Below, piece by piece: positions 1-11,100 of a stretch of DNA of 64,000 nt. Each line of letters opens with the position of its first letter. Position 1 is the stretch's first letter. The stretch is taken from the NCBI RefSeq assembly GCF_033568475.1, contig NC_133123.1, forward strand, positions 140,508,062-140,572,061. Reading direction: 5' to 3'. Made by a program: the position numbers and the translations under genes. This DNA is from Henckelia pumila (Eukaryota > Streptophyta > Magnoliopsida > Lamiales > Gesneriaceae). The notes below the pieces were generated by a model, which was not told the origin of the DNA, did not search any database, and was given only the letters and a program-made list of their open reading frames with translations.

Positions 1-1468
1 ACGAATTTTGTAATATTCGTGTCAGCTTCGAATCTCTATATGGGATGTGCCCATTTCTTCCTTTGCTGCATAAAAATGCGAAAATCAATGGGTTTCGAGT
101 TAGCTGACTGCACTATAGGGAGAACGAACTATACTGTTGGACAAGCGAGCGTGAATGGGAAATGTACCTTAGCTTCCGGATCACTGTCCCGAGCGTAAGC
201 AAACTTCGGTTTATATGGCAACCTTCTTTTAGTCTAGTGCCAGCTGATAACGTTTGAGAAGCACGTTCGCTCCCAGCAAGATCAACAAAATTCTGCTCTT
301 GAGAACATGTAAACGTGTTACCTTCCTTTTCATCGTATATTTTTCTAAGTATACTGCAGAATCAAATACATTAGTACTCATACCACAGAAGCTGTTAGAG
401 TGCTTGAACTAAGTGCACCAAAGTATTCACGAGCTTCGCTGTCAACACTCTACAGTAACGTCAATAATGTAAGGAACTGAAAGCAGGAAATAGCGACGTT
501 CAAACTCTGATTACCAAAAAAGTAGTCAAAGAAAACGTACTAGACGTAGAATTTGATGAGATCTAGAGCTCGTTTCATTGAGGGTAGTCTCTCCTATTTG
601 CCTTTGAGCTGCAAAATGCATGAACTTCTTATCAAGGGTAATTCTTGGTGTTTGCATACACAAAAAATATGAGAGGCCTATGATTGATCTTGCCTTCGCA
701 TATCGATAGAAGCTCTTTTAGATGGTTTATGTCTCTTAAGGTCACCTCTGTAAGTTTCTCCACAACAGTCCCTCTCTACAACATTCGATCGAGTCAATGG
801 AAAAAATTTCTGGGATGTGTGTGAAGAAATTAATCGGTCGTCTTTAAGTTTAATACTTACCTCTGGATCATCTAAAAGCCTAAGCGGAGTCCCGTCGGTG
901 CCAAGGAGATCTTTGACAGCTTCATTGTAAATCTCCATTGCCGAAAACTTCAACGCGAATTGCCTTTCAGGATGCTATTATTTTTCGGTTGTAATGTAGT
1001 TAGATCACTTTCAGATAACATATTCAAATCAAGAAAAGGAATCGAAATATTTGGATTGCAAATTACATTGTACACGTAGTCGTATATATCTTCTATGGAG
1101 TGTTGGGTAATTCCAGCCATTGTATATGTTTTCCCACTACTCGTCTGCCCATATGCAAAAATACTTGCTGGAAAAAGGAATTCAGACATGATCAAACATA
1201 TATATTGTATGAAAGTGGAATTTACGGATATGGTAATTTAATGGCTGGTGTTGTGCTCACAATTCATTCCACTTAAAACAGAAAGAGCAATCTTTTTTGC
1301 TGCTTCCTCGTATACTTCCCTCGTGGGACTGTCGAATCCAAATACCCTGTCTGCCCGAAGACAAAAAAGATAAAGTTTATTTCAATGCAAGTTTATATAT
1401 ATATATACACGTACGAGATACATGCATGCATGCATTGTTTTTATGAAAGAGAAATGAATTGGGGGGGG

Positions 1469-1508
<40 letters not shown>

Positions 1509-1730
1509 GGGCTTACCAAAAGTGTAGGCAGCCGGATACATAGATCTTTCTTGAAGACTATTCTTGAAAATGAGGGTGGTGTTGTTTATGCATTCCCAAT
1601 CGGAAACATCATTTTTCCCAAGTTCTCTTTCATTCATAGGTCTCAACCTAACCGAAACAAATATTTTCTCCTCATGTGCACTCGAATCATGATCCCAATC
1701 TATCGACGAATCTCCACTAATCGACCCCAT
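1..1730 (-). CDS. KIN-7 family kinesin, N-terminal motor domain (3' part outside window)
   Basis: Plus-end microtubule motor of the plant KIN-7 (CENP-E/NACK-like) family. Nine exons are visible on the minus strand: 1517-1730, 1261-1350, 1067-1167, 861-974, 694-775, 541-608, 384-449, 168-292 and 1-65 (continuing left). Phases agree across every junction, giving about 308 codons. The protein starts MGSISGD, and the motor begins at [10 protein letters not shown]. The ATP P-loop GQTSSGKT is at residues 108-115, switch I NETSSRSH at 211-218, switch II DLAGSE at 249-254 and HIPYRDSKL at 293-301. All catalytic motifs are intact, so this looks like a functional gene cut by the window edge. The intron between exons 5 and 6 appears to use a GC donor (AG/GCAAGA). 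Intron 1 holds a long C/G homopolymer just past the donor. Subfamily is confident; the exact member is not. Confidence 0.93.
1458..1507. repeat. Poly-G tract in kinesin intron 1
   Basis: A nearly pure run of about 48 G residues (one C near the start) lies on the plus strand, beginning 9 nt beyond the exon 1 donor of the kinesin gene. In the transcript it is poly-C. The plus strand could form G-quadruplex structures, and tracts of this kind are unstable and hard to sequence, so the length should be treated as approximate. Confidence 0.9.
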
Positions 1731-2838
1731 TTTGATTATAACTCAAAATTCCCTTTTATGAAATGCACTTGAAGAGACTTTATAAGTTATCGGCTTTCAT
1801 GTATTCCCTCTCTTTCTGAAAAGAGAGGGACTTTCTTTGCAGGACAAAGGTTTATTAACTCTGCAACAGATGAATATTCACATGCAAATCAGTATTTAAT
1901 TTAAATAGGTTAATATATGCATCGCATCGCTCTTTGTTTTTAAAAAAAAAAAACAACAAAAAGTTGTTAAAAACAACTCATGATGAACGAATTGACTGGC
2001 TCACCGTATTAAAACGTAGAGACAAAATGTATCTTTTGTAGGAAAACCCACAAAGAAAAATCTTCCAAATAAAGATATAGCAAATCAAGAATTTTAAATG
2101 CCAATGGAAATGGTTAGTTGACGGGTTGAGAACATTAAGAAAGCAGAGAGAAAGAGGGGTTCTTTTAAGAGAGTGGCAAACCTTAAATTATGGTCAGACG
2201 TGAGATTCTAAGGGTTCACAAAAGAATCGGAGAAAACGTGTTTAAATGTGTGAAGAGAAACAGGAAAACACGTGACCTACGAAATAAACCGTCAAGCTCA
2301 ACGGAATAAACCGTATCAATCTCGAAGAACAAAGAAATGAGGCATCTCTCGATTTATTGATGAGATGATGATGGATAAATAATGTAAGAATGATAAATCA
2401 ATATATTTGGATAAAAAATTAATGATGCATGACATTAATTCTTGAAAGAACTCGAGCACCAAAGCAAGTATACATAATCAATTAATGTATTATCTTTCAC
2501 ACCACTTGATACCTAAAATGACCGAAAAAATGTTTTTAAAAGTCCCAACTCTTATAACTTTCAACACGAATCTAATTATATATAATTTAGCTGTTGGGGG
2601 CATGTGATCACATAATTTTGAATTATGAGAAATAACCTACTTTTTCATGAAATAAATTTTGAATTTGCTTCAAATTATCCAGGCCAACAGAAAAAATATA
2701 TTGTGATGGATACTCTTCTACTTATTATAATATAGAGTGGGTTGTTGGAAGTTAGCTAGCACCAATCACTCTTTTTCTTCACTACTCTTTTGGTTAGCTA
2801 GTTAAACTCATCAACAACATGAATCATTTGAATACACA
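1731..2838. other. Spacer upstream of the kinesin gene
   Basis: AT-rich spacer holding the presumed promoter and 5' leader of the kinesin (reading leftwards). I see no coding region, RNA gene or clear element. Short poly-A and poly-T runs are present, but no convincing TATA box could be assigned. Confidence 0.6.
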
Positions 2839-3125
2839 TGTTATCAAATTTTGGTTTTGATCCATTAATTTTTCAAATTTTGGTTTTAGCACACTAACTT
2901 TTAGTTTTCGGATATTTTGGTCCAACTGCTGATGTGGCACTGGCAAATGCTGACGTGACATCGAAAAATGATGACGTGACATCGAAAAATAATGACGTGT
3001 CTAGCTGACACATCAACAATTGGACCAAAATCACTGAAAATTTAAAAGTTAGTATACCAAAACCAAACAATGAACCAAAACCAAAAAGTAAACAAGTTAT
3101 TGGATCAAAAAAAGCATTTTCCCTA
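2839..3125. mobile_element. Fold-back MITE-like element
   Basis: Two arms of roughly 100 bp are inverted copies of one another. The left arm contains ACTAACTTTTAG followed by TTTTGGTCCAACTGCTGATG. The reverse complement of the right arm contains ACTAACTTTTAAA and TTTTGGTCCAATTGTTGATG. The centre repeats the unit GACGTGACATCGAAAAAT. Related sequence with the same GTGACATCGAAAAA core occurs near 33235-33490, and a weaker relative near 53620-53850, so this is a dispersed family. Ends and target duplication were not resolved. A small open frame inside it is a by-product of the palindrome. Confidence 0.65.
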
Positions 3126-3718
3126 TATATAATATGCCATGTCCTACTAAAGTCTAAACACAAGACTACAGTATATATATTTATAAATTAATGGAGATAT
3201 ATAGGAAAGCATTTTTAATCCCTTTAAGGACAAGGCAAGAAGCAGATCCAGCGGCTAAGGTATCATGGTGTTACGAAAGTTAGCGAAGATGAGAAAAAGA
3301 AATATATATATAAAAGAATATTTAATACAGAGCTGCGGAAGTAGATATCATTATATATGCATGCATGCCCCACCATTATTAACAAACTTCAACTTGCTGC
3401 ACTGCACTTTTCTTGGAATTATTGATTTTTTTATGGTTGACTTGGCCCAGTACTCCTAGCGGTGGATCGATCATTTGTTGGATTCGTCCTCAAAATAAAA
3501 AAGAATCATCCTTTTCTAGCAAGCTTGAACTGTTGCAATGCAAGTAGGTGGGGACAAAAGTGAAGATCAAGAAATCTCAAAACTCGAAGTTTCCTTTTTC
3601 TGCTTTTCTTCGTTAGGGTAACCTCTATTGTCCTATATATTTACTTTAAATGTTGCTGTCCTTGGTAAGAAAATTGGTTCTAAATTGGTGCACAAGGGTG
3701 GAAATAGTTTTTTTAAAA
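3126..3718 (+). promoter_or_regulatory. Upstream region of the glycine-rich protein gene, with TATA box
   Basis: A TATATAT box at about 3634-3640 sits some 80 bases before the ATG at 3719. Transcription starting 25-35 bases past it would begin after the in-frame ATG at 3650, which argues for 3719 as the true start. The rest of the stretch is AT-rich with no other feature seen. Confidence 0.45.
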
Positions 3719-4303
3719 ATGGAGACCATAGGAATAAAACCGGCCTTGTGGGCATTTGTTTTCTTTGTTTTGTTAACGGGTAGAATATTGAGAGGTGAAG
3801 AAGGAAGCAATGACGTTGTTCAAGTTCAAAAAAATGTCACTTCTTTTAGTAACGTTGAGAGTGCAAATGGGAATCATGAAGATAACAAAACTCATACCAA
3901 TGTTGTAGTGAGCAACGACAAAAGAAAGAACAATGGTGGTGGCAATGGCATTAATGGAAGTGGAGGTGGGGGTGGAGGAGGAGGTGGTGGTGGGTTTTCA
4001 TGGGGATGGGGTGGCGGTGGAGGAGGTGGTGGTGGAGGCGGAGGTGGAGGCGGTGGTGGTGGAGGTGGCGGATGGGGTTGGGGAGGTGGTGGAGGAGGAT
4101 ATTGGAGATGGGGATGTGGGAGACAATCTCCAAGGGGAAGAAACCATAATTTGGGGAAAAGGGAAGAGTATTTGATAGGTGAATTTGCTCAATGCATGAT
4201 TAGAGGAAGGTGTCGAGGCATGAGGCTCGATTGTCCATTACATTGTGGCGGCCCTTGTTTATATGATTGTAGGTATATGTGCAAAGCTCACTGCAAACGC
4301 TGA
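3719..4303 (+). CDS. Secreted glycine-rich, cysteine-rich protein
   Basis: Single-exon protein of 194 residues, reading from the internal ATG at 3719. The in-frame ATG at 3650 would add 23 residues before the signal peptide and lies at or upstream of the likely transcription start. The N terminus (METIGIKPALWAFVFFVLL) is a typical secretory signal peptide. A hydrophilic Asn-rich segment with possible N-glycosylation follows. The middle is a long poly-Gly block broken only by FSWGWG, WGWG and YWRWG. The C-terminal 45 residues hold eight cysteines, including LDCPLHCGGPCLYDC and a CKAHCKR end, suggesting a disulphide-bonded domain. This is the layout of plant cell-wall or apoplastic GRPs with a Cys-rich tail. 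Exact role unknown; cell-wall or defence-related is family-level inference. Confidence 0.78.
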   Translation: METIGIKPALWAFVFFVLLTGRILRGEEGSNDVVQVQKNVTSFSNVESANGNHEDNKTHTNVVVSNDKRKNNGGGNGINGSGGGGGGGGGGGFSWGWGGGGGGGGGGGGGGGGGGGGGWGWGGGGGGYWRWGCGRQSPRGRNHNLGKREEYLIGEFAQCMIRGRCRGMRLDCPLHCGGPCLYDCRYMCKAHCKR

Positions 4304-5242
4304 TCATCATATGATTAATGTTGTTTGCACTATACCATACATCATTATATATGTGAGAAATTTAAACCATTTTTCCATAATATATATGTTGTGTGATCCT
4401 AGGAAAAAAAGGAATTAGGAATTATTCTAATCGTCGATTGGAGTTCTACATCCCGCGTTTTGATTCGCTTGCTCGATTGCATCAACGTTTTCTCTTGTTT
4501 TCAAAGTTTATCGGGAGGATTATTTTGGTGAAGTCTTGAGCAAGATAGCTTATGAGTTGAATGTCTTTTTTCTTTGTCCCTTTTTTTTTTGTTGTTGTAA
4601 TGTTTTGCATGGGTTTGATGCATTTGTAATGACTTTTATGCAGTTGGTTTAATTTTATTATGTTTGAATATGTGATGATGTTATGAAAAGGGTGATTGCC
4701 GATTTAAAATTCGGTTCCATTTGTTCCAAGTGTAATATGATTCAAGTACTATGATGTATACCAAGGAATATAATATTTTGGTGTGGTATAAGTGTTATAC
4801 GCCCCAATTTTTTAAATATTTGAGATCGATTGTCATTTTCAACTATAAGAAATTTCAATTTATTTTTATCATAATGTTTAAGATATTATCTTAAGGTAGC
4901 ATGAAATTCTAGTGTAGGGTGGTACCTATTTTTTTTTTTTACCTATAACTAATCCAAAAGCTATTTATTTAATTGTAAAATGGTTAAAATTTAAAAACAC
5001 AATAAACGACTTCGTTAGACGACTATTAACTTTTGACCAAATCGAATCAATTTACACATAATGCTTTTCTTTGACTGAGTTATTAAATGTTATGACAAAA
5101 ATGTGCTTTACACATCCTTTGTAGTTTAATTAGGCCTCGATTCACCATTAAAAAAAAAAAATTAGGCCTCGATTACGATAAATATTTACTCAGTCATTAT
5201 ATGTTATGAAAATTTCATAAATAATTATCGCGTCCACATAAT
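4304..5242. other. 3' flank of the GRP gene and AT-rich spacer
   Basis: Presumed 3' UTR for the first few hundred bases, then AT-rich sequence. No gene, RNA or repeat could be supported. Confidence 0.5.
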
Positions 5243-5462
5243 TAGGGGTGGGTTTTCGGTATACATATCAAAAATATTGGTATGAAAAAAATTCATACTA
5301 ATACCGATATTAAAATTTCAAAATTTTGCTATGAAAAAATTCATACTAATACCGTATAGATACCAAAAAAGAATTTGATATACCAAAAAAATGTATATAT
5401 ATCAAAAAAATTTCGGTACGGTACCCGAAAATTCGGTATTTTGATTCGGTCTCCCAGTCCTA
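5243..5462. mobile_element. hAT-like MITE
   Basis: About 220 bp beginning TAGGGGTGGGTTTTCGGTA and ending CGGTCTCCCAGTCCTA, with imperfect inverted ends. Internal repeats of ATTCATACTAATACCG and of the FCGGTA-type motif TTCGGTA are present. Flanks are CACATAAT on the left and TACATAAT on the right, seven of eight bases identical, which fits the 8-bp target duplication of hAT elements. Confidence 0.65.
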
Positions 5463-7036
5463 TACATAATTAACAGTGATTCCACATTCAATCACTCAAT
5501 AAACAAATTCACCAAATCACGTTCCATGAAACGGCAACGAGCCTTTAGGAATTTATTATCGGAAACTCGAAAATGTCAACCGAAACATAACTTAAGAATT
5601 TTCAAACTTTGAATATTTACACAAGAAGACAAAATATCACTTTTTTTTTCAGCATTCACACATTCCGACCTAGTTAGAGATCGCTTTTTAATGTAAACTG
5701 ACATTTTCCCAAAAAAAAAAATTACTTTACAATGCAATTGGTAGATGGGAACAGTTTAATTTAACTGAATGGTAAAAATAAAAAAGATGCAAAGAAAACA
5801 AAGGCCATACATCTCCAAGTTGATTATGGTCCCCTGCATTTAATTGATGCTGCGATTTTACCCAATCGAGGTCTCTCTTGTCTTTCTGGTTTTGGTCAGC
5901 CATCCCTCTGCCATTCCCATGTTATTTTTACACTTTTTGCACCACAAGATCAATGTAAAAGCAACCACTTCTTGGCCTGATCATAATGACCCTTCACAAT
6001 TTGTTTAATTTCAACTGTAATTAACAGACAGTGTCTTTCAGGTTTTACTTGGATGGGTGGATTTCGTAACAAGATATTTTAAATCCATAATAATAAATTC
6101 TTTTCGTTTATTTGAAAGCTCGTGAAATCCCTTCATTTTGTTGACTAATACAATAGATTTCGAGCGCCCACGAAACGTGGTCATTCAAAGTTCTTATTTT
6201 AAATTCAAATCCAAATCATTTCGTCCAAAGGCAACATACAGTTGTTCATGGACGAAAAAAAATATGATTTGAAGGTTTCTGAAGTGTTGATTTCAATATC
6301 ATAACTTCAAATCACTCCGGTCCAAGAGTAATCTAATTGAATTTGTGTGGTTCGGATGTTAACGGATCGATATAAATTGAAACCATGTTGATCGCGGATC
6401 ATGGAATTTTTGTCCCCGCATAGGGAAACTGACGAGAGGGACATGAATCATGATCATATCTATCCAATTCGTGCCACTGCTTCGTCCTTATCTAATACTT
6501 AAAAACCCGATTCAAAACTAATATATTTTTGTGGATCAGACAACCTTTGCTCGCAGTCGTTAGCTCTGCCACATACTCATTTCTAAGCCAGTGTCCGTAG
6601 CCAAGGTTGTAAAATATAACACAATCCAGTATATATTTTCTATACAAATATAAAGCAAAAATTATATTTTTGCTTCTTCGGCGCCGTTTGGTTCATGGAT
6701 TAGACAATGATGAATTACTAATATAAGGATTTTAAATCAATATAACTTGAATTAGATAATGGTGCACAAAATTAATCCTTCGAAGAACTTGAGCCAAACA
6801 TTGAACAAAACAAAGATGATTAATAAATCAATATGTTATCCTTCACACCAAATGGTGAGTATAATTCTTATGAAAATGCTACGGATCACAAATGAGCATG
6901 AGAACCAAACTCAGCTTCTATTTTCAATGGATGCAACAGAAGATATTTACAGACAAAAAGATCCATGCAACCGAAGCAAAGTACATGGAGGAAAAAAGGG
7001 CAAGTTGAGTAGCTTTCTTAGTGAACGAAGTGGGTG
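5463..7036. other. Spacer between MITE and BBX gene
   Basis: AT-rich, unremarkable sequence. A 92-codon frame at 6759-7037 has no recognisable motif and low-complexity composition, so it is not annotated. Confidence 0.5.
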
Positions 7037-7200
7037 AAAAAAGGATTCATACTACATCTCAATCAAAAAAACCCAACTAAAAAAGGCTACAAAAACAAAT
7101 GGAAAAAAACCGGGAAACCAGATCAGTGGATTCAAAATAATGGGATCTTTGAAAACTGAAAAAAAAAAATTCTTGGGATTTTTTTTTTGGGGGTGGGGCT

Positions 7201-8412
7201 CTACCAAAAGTTTTTATGTCTCTTGGAGGTGGTTGAAGGTGGACTGATCTGTGGCACAGCAAAAGAGTTGTCTTCGCTCCATCTTCTGCTGGATTTGAAG
7301 TTGTTTTTAGTAAATTCCATTGCTTGCTCCTTTAATCCAATCCCATTTGCTGCTCCAAATGAAATATCAATCGATTGATATGATTGATTTTGCGTCTGAT
7401 GCAAAGATTGAGGCACTTGAGGGACCCAAAATCCCATCTTTTCTGCTGGAAAAGCACACATGCTGCCCTCAAAATCAGTATCCAAGAATGGCAGCACATC
7501 ATTTTCCCCAGTCTGGAATTTCAACATAGTCGAATTATTTCCACAACTATGAGCAAATTCATCATGAAATTGGTTTAAATTTCTATTAAATGAACATGAA
7601 AAGAAAAGGGGCAGCAAAGCAAACCTTACAGAAACCATACGGAAGAGGAGAGGAATCAAGAAAGTCTTCCACATGCCAACCAGGAAGTGTTTCCATCAGA
7701 TATTCCGATATGCTACTCGTTGAAATTGACCCATTCAAATTCCCTGCACTCATCAAATGGCCATGACTTTTATCACAAAATTCTGGTGCCACCACGGGTG
7801 TGCTTTGGACGGTTGTACGCTTCGCAGCGAGAGGTGTACCAGGGGTTGGTCCTGCAGAAACAGGCTTGTTTTTGGATTCTTTGGACCTGGTTTTTGGATC
7901 CGAATCTGAAATCTTGTGGGCTATGGCAGAAGATTCTGATGAAGATGTCGAGTCGGAATAAAGTGCAGACGTTGCAGAGAGCTTTACACCTGTGAGGAGA
8001 AATCTGGTGTGCTTCTGAGTGTGCTCGTTAGCTTTGTGTATCGAGATATCACACTCTTTGCACAGAATTGCTCGATCTTGCTGACAAAACAAGAAAGCCC
8101 TTCTCTCCTGTAAATAGAAAAAAAGATGTAAAATTCAACTCAAAAAATGAAAGGGAAAAGAGAATCATGGCAAGCAAATCAAGAAAAAACGAAGGTGGAA
8201 AGGAGGAGGAAAAGACATGGATTTTGCAATACCTGACAAATATCACAGAGGGGAACTTGTTTCGGGTGGTGGAGGGAGAAGCGGTGGTGTTTTCCGGCGA
8301 GTTTGTTGGCATGGTGGACACGGTGGTCGCAGGCGGCGCACAGCGCGGCCTCATCCGCCACGCAGAAGACTGATGCTTCATCTTTATCACATACATCACA
8401 TTGGATCTTCAT
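7201..8412 (-). CDS. BBX21: Double B-box zinc finger regulator, BBX20/21 type
   Basis: Nuclear light-signalling regulator of the BBX class IV (STH/DBB) family, which lacks a CCT domain. Three exons on the minus strand: 8233-8412, 7625-8107 and 7201-7512, all phase 0, giving 324 residues. B-box 1 ligands are C5, C8, C17, C25, C28, H33 and H42. B-box 2 ligands are C56, C59, C68, C76, C79, H84 and H93, and intron 1 splits B-box 2 after CDICQ. Downstream are the family motif FLLTGVKLSATSA, then EYLMETLPGWHVEDFLDSS and the C-terminal FWVPQVPQ and FAVPQISPP motifs seen in BBX20/21 proteins. Arabidopsis BBX21 binds HY5-regulated promoters and is a COP1 target; that role here is inferred. All zinc ligands are present. 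The start chosen is the MKIQCDVC methionine; an in-frame ATG 20 codons upstream gives a non-conserved extension. BBX20 versus BBX21 cannot be settled by eye. Confidence 0.92.
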
Positions 8413-9460
8413 TCGGCTGATTTTTCTAGCTCTTTTTGCTTTGATTTGTGTAAAGATCGTTTCTTTTCTCACAGATGAAATGAAAATTGAAGGGGTTTTG
8501 GAAATTGGGAATGCACTTGTGAAAGTTAGGAAAGGTATCAGTATGGCGATGGAATGGGGGTGGGATTACTTAATTTATTTAACAAAAGATTCTAAATATA
8601 AATAAATAAATAAAAATAAATAAATATCCAAGTACTTTTTTTTGTTATTATCTGCAACATTATTTTATTTGTGATTATATTTCAGATTATTTGAAGGTTG
8701 CAAATCTTAATTTCTTAAAATTAAAGAAAGCAAGAAGTCAATTCATAATCAGCTTATTTTTATGAGTTGCTTTTGACATTTTCTATTTCTTAACAGAACT
8801 AAAGCTCCAAGTTTTTAACTAAAATTTCTACGTGTAGGTATATGTGAGATATCATAATTTATATTTTTGAGATAATCTAACATATCAATTCAGTTCATAC
8901 TTGTAGTAAGTTACTGCACGTCAATAAAAAAAATAATACATTGGCATTCTTTTTGTTTACATCACTAATTCATTATCTTACTATATTATTATAGTAAAGA
9001 TCTTTTAAATAACTAATTTCAGTTAATTGATTAAGTTTGAGATAAAATTACGCTTATATCCTAACTTAATTCACAATAAAATCAAAATAAGTAAATTAAT
9101 CATTTTATATGATCTTATTTTTTTTTTTAGTCATTAGATTTTTTTACTTATCAAAATGACATTAACTTTTTGACATTTAGTACCTTTTTATTTTTATTTA
9201 GGAAAATGCGGCTCACCCGAATAATTAATGTTTTTGTTGTGTTTTAGTGACTATACTAAAGCACTGTATTTTTTGTATTTTTTTAATTCTACAATTTATT
9301 TTTATCTTTTAGTTTTTTCCTTAAAAAACAAAATATTGCGTGGGCGAGAATATCCTTTCTTAGTATTCGTATGTGGTATCACACACCATGTATGTTTCAT
9401 AAAAATTAAATAAAGAAATATTTTTTTTTAAATTCTAAAATAGAACTTGTCAATTTTTAA
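8413..9460. other. BBX promoter region and AT-rich spacer
   Basis: The first 100-200 bases should hold the BBX 5' leader and promoter, with a CCCACCCCCATTCC stretch near 8550-8570 on the minus strand. The rest is AT-rich spacer with no supported feature. Confidence 0.45.
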
Positions 9461-9466
9461 AAATTG

Positions 9467-9650
9467 AAATAGTACGAGAGAAAATATTTTTTTTAAAAAA
9501 AATGTAATATAGTTCAATATTTTAAAGTTGTCTTAGGAATTATAAAAAAAATTTGAAATTATAGTAAGAGAGAAAATAAAGTTATTTTTTAAAAATATAT
9601 ATGGTTGAATATTTAGAAGTTGTCTTACGAATTAAAAAGAAAATCAATCT
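9467..9650. repeat. Diverged tandem duplication of about 90 bp
   Basis: Two adjacent copies share the order AGAGAGAAAATA, a poly-T/A block, a TTCAATATTT-like stretch and GAAGTTGTCTTACGAATT or AAGTTGTCTTAGGAATT. No coding capacity. Confidence 0.55.
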
Positions 9651-10120
9651 CGTAAGAAAATTCATTAGTAAAAAGAGTTTCAACTTCTCTCAAACAGCAT
9701 ATTTATTGGTTTTTTTTTTTTTTAATCGAAATTTGATTCGCAAAAATTTGTAAGTGCCAAATAGTGGATTAAATGATGACCTTGCACATTTCAATTCGAA
9801 CTCATGACCGAACATAGTTCAATTTACGTACACGCTGGTACCCAGTCTCTACTTCATTAAATTCTTTAGATCCAACATTTCTACCATCTCTTCAAATTTT
9901 ATTATTTTTAAATAGCCTAGCTTTCTATCTAATTATTATATGAATTTTTTTTTGTTAATTACTTCAATGATTTTTGTTAAAAAAAATTCGGTGATTTTGT
10001 ACAAAATAATTATTTAATTTTTTCTGCATAGTTGGTGTTTGTTTATAGTTTGTGTATTGAAATTTTCTGTTTCGACTAGAAACTCATCATACATTAAATC
10101 GCACATGTATATCTTCATGA
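9651..10120. other. AT-rich spacer
   Basis: No gene or element recognised. Confidence 0.5.
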
Positions 10121-10660
10121 TTTTATTTTATTTTTTGAAAGTATTGTAGTTGGGACTACGTTTTCTTTTAAACAAGTAGATGAATCCACAATAGCTATTT
10201 TTCAGTGTACACTAAATAAATCTCTGAGTTGACAAAATAGTTTGTCTACAAACAATCGAGCAAACTCTGAAAAAGTATAGAAGGGAGACAAAAATTTCTT
10301 ATCATTAGTCAAACGTTTACTTACTATCTGTCAACTTTGATAATTCTTGAGAACGACTGTGACTACTTTATTGAGTACAATAGTTATTTTATTTTATTTT
10401 TTGAAAGGGTCGTAATTGGGACGACGTTTTATTTTAAACAAGGATAAAATCGTCAATAGCTATTTTCATTGTGTACTAGATAAATATCCGAGCTAACAAA
10501 ATAACTAGTGCACAAACAGTCCATCAAACTCTTAAAAAAATATCGATGAGAGAACTCAATTTTCTTATCACTATAATTAGTCTACAAACAGTCGAACAAA
10601 CTCTGAAAATAATATGAATGAAAAAAAATCAAATTTCTTATCATTATTCAAAATTTTATG
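10121..10660. repeat. Imperfect tandem repeat of about 265 bp, left of the pararetrovirus
   Basis: Two diverged copies start at about 10121 and 10386. Both run through TTTTTTGAAAG, TTGGGACNACGTTTT, AATAGCTATTTT, a CTACAAACA stretch and TTCTTATCATTA. A segment at about 10312-10377 (GTCAACTTTGATAATTCTTG, then GAACGACTGTGA) reappears in direct orientation at about 17830-17897, on the other side of the viral insertion. It is probably host sequence that was disrupted when the insertion arrived. Confidence 0.6.
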
Positions 10661-10675
10661 AGTCAATTATGAATA

Positions 10676-10762
10676 AATCCCCAAACCCAAACCTTTCTTT
10701 CTCCCAACTCCCTTCCTTAAAGATTTTTTCTTTGCACTCCCTAAGGACCACAAAACTTGATT
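10676..10762 (+). repeat. Inverted repeat flanking the pararetrovirus, left copy
   Basis: Contains CCCAAACCCAAACC, then CTCCCAACTCCCTTCC and TTTGCACTCCCTAAGGACC. The reverse complement of 17728-17812 has CCCTAAACCTAAAC, CTCCTAACTCCCTAC and TTTGCACTCCTTAATGGTCC in the same order. About 85 bp is shared with clear divergence, as expected of the terminal inverted repeats of an old DNA transposon. Confidence 0.6.
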
Positions 10763-10902
10763 ATTTTAATATTTAATTCTTGTACTCAATATGGGTTGTT
10801 TTGTGCTTAGATCTGAAGGTTTTATACTTATATCTAAAGATCTCTGTGCTTATATCTCATGTTTTAATGCTTATTTTGGAACAAAGAATTATGTGCAAAA
10901 AA

Positions 10903-10914
10903 TGGTATCAGAGC
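10903..10914 (+). other. Primer binding site (initiator tRNA-Met)
   Basis: TGGTATCAGAGC is the complement of the 3' end of plant initiator methionyl-tRNA and primes minus-strand synthesis in caulimovirids. It lies about 90 bases before the first viral reading frame. The same sequence occurs in Ty1/copia elements, but no LTR flanks it here. Confidence 0.85.
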
Positions 10915-10992
10915 TTTAGGTTAAATATTCAGACTTAATATTATTCGTTAACTCATATTTTTCTTTGTTGAGGAGAAGATTTTTTACAAAAG

Positions 10993-11100
10993 ATGACTTC
11001 AAACGAAGGTTTAAATCAAGAGGATTTTATTTATATGAAATCCTATAAACAAGTTAATCTGTTCACAATAGATTACTTACGACAGAAAGATGATTTCTAA
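10993..11100 (+). CDS. Small viral leader ORF, 35 codons
   Basis: An intact short frame starting MTSNEGLNQ, 79 bases after the primer site. It overlaps the next viral frame by 11 bases. Caulimovirid leaders commonly hold short ORFs of this kind. Whether it was ever a protein gene is unknown. Confidence 0.35.
   Translation: MTSNEGLNQEDFIYMKSYKQVNLFTIDYLRQKDDF

Noticed and set aside
1551-1772. Plus-strand frame over kinesin exon 1
   Set aside because: Shadow of the kinesin coding exon, which has conserved motor sequence on the minus strand.
2894-3163. 89-codon minus-strand frame
   Set aside because: Lies within the palindromic MITE-like element and has repetitive composition.
3951-4192. His-, Ser- and Pro-rich frames opposite or overlapping the glycine-rich gene
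   Set aside because: They are by-products of the GGN repeat read in other frames; the plus frame with signal peptide and Cys tail is the coherent one.
6759-7037. 92-codon plus-strand frame upstream of the BBX 3' end
   Set aside because: No motif, low-complexity residues and no splice context.
10903-10914. Primer site taken as evidence for a Ty1/copia element
   Set aside because: No LTRs, no integrase, and a movement protein and caulimovirid gene order follow.
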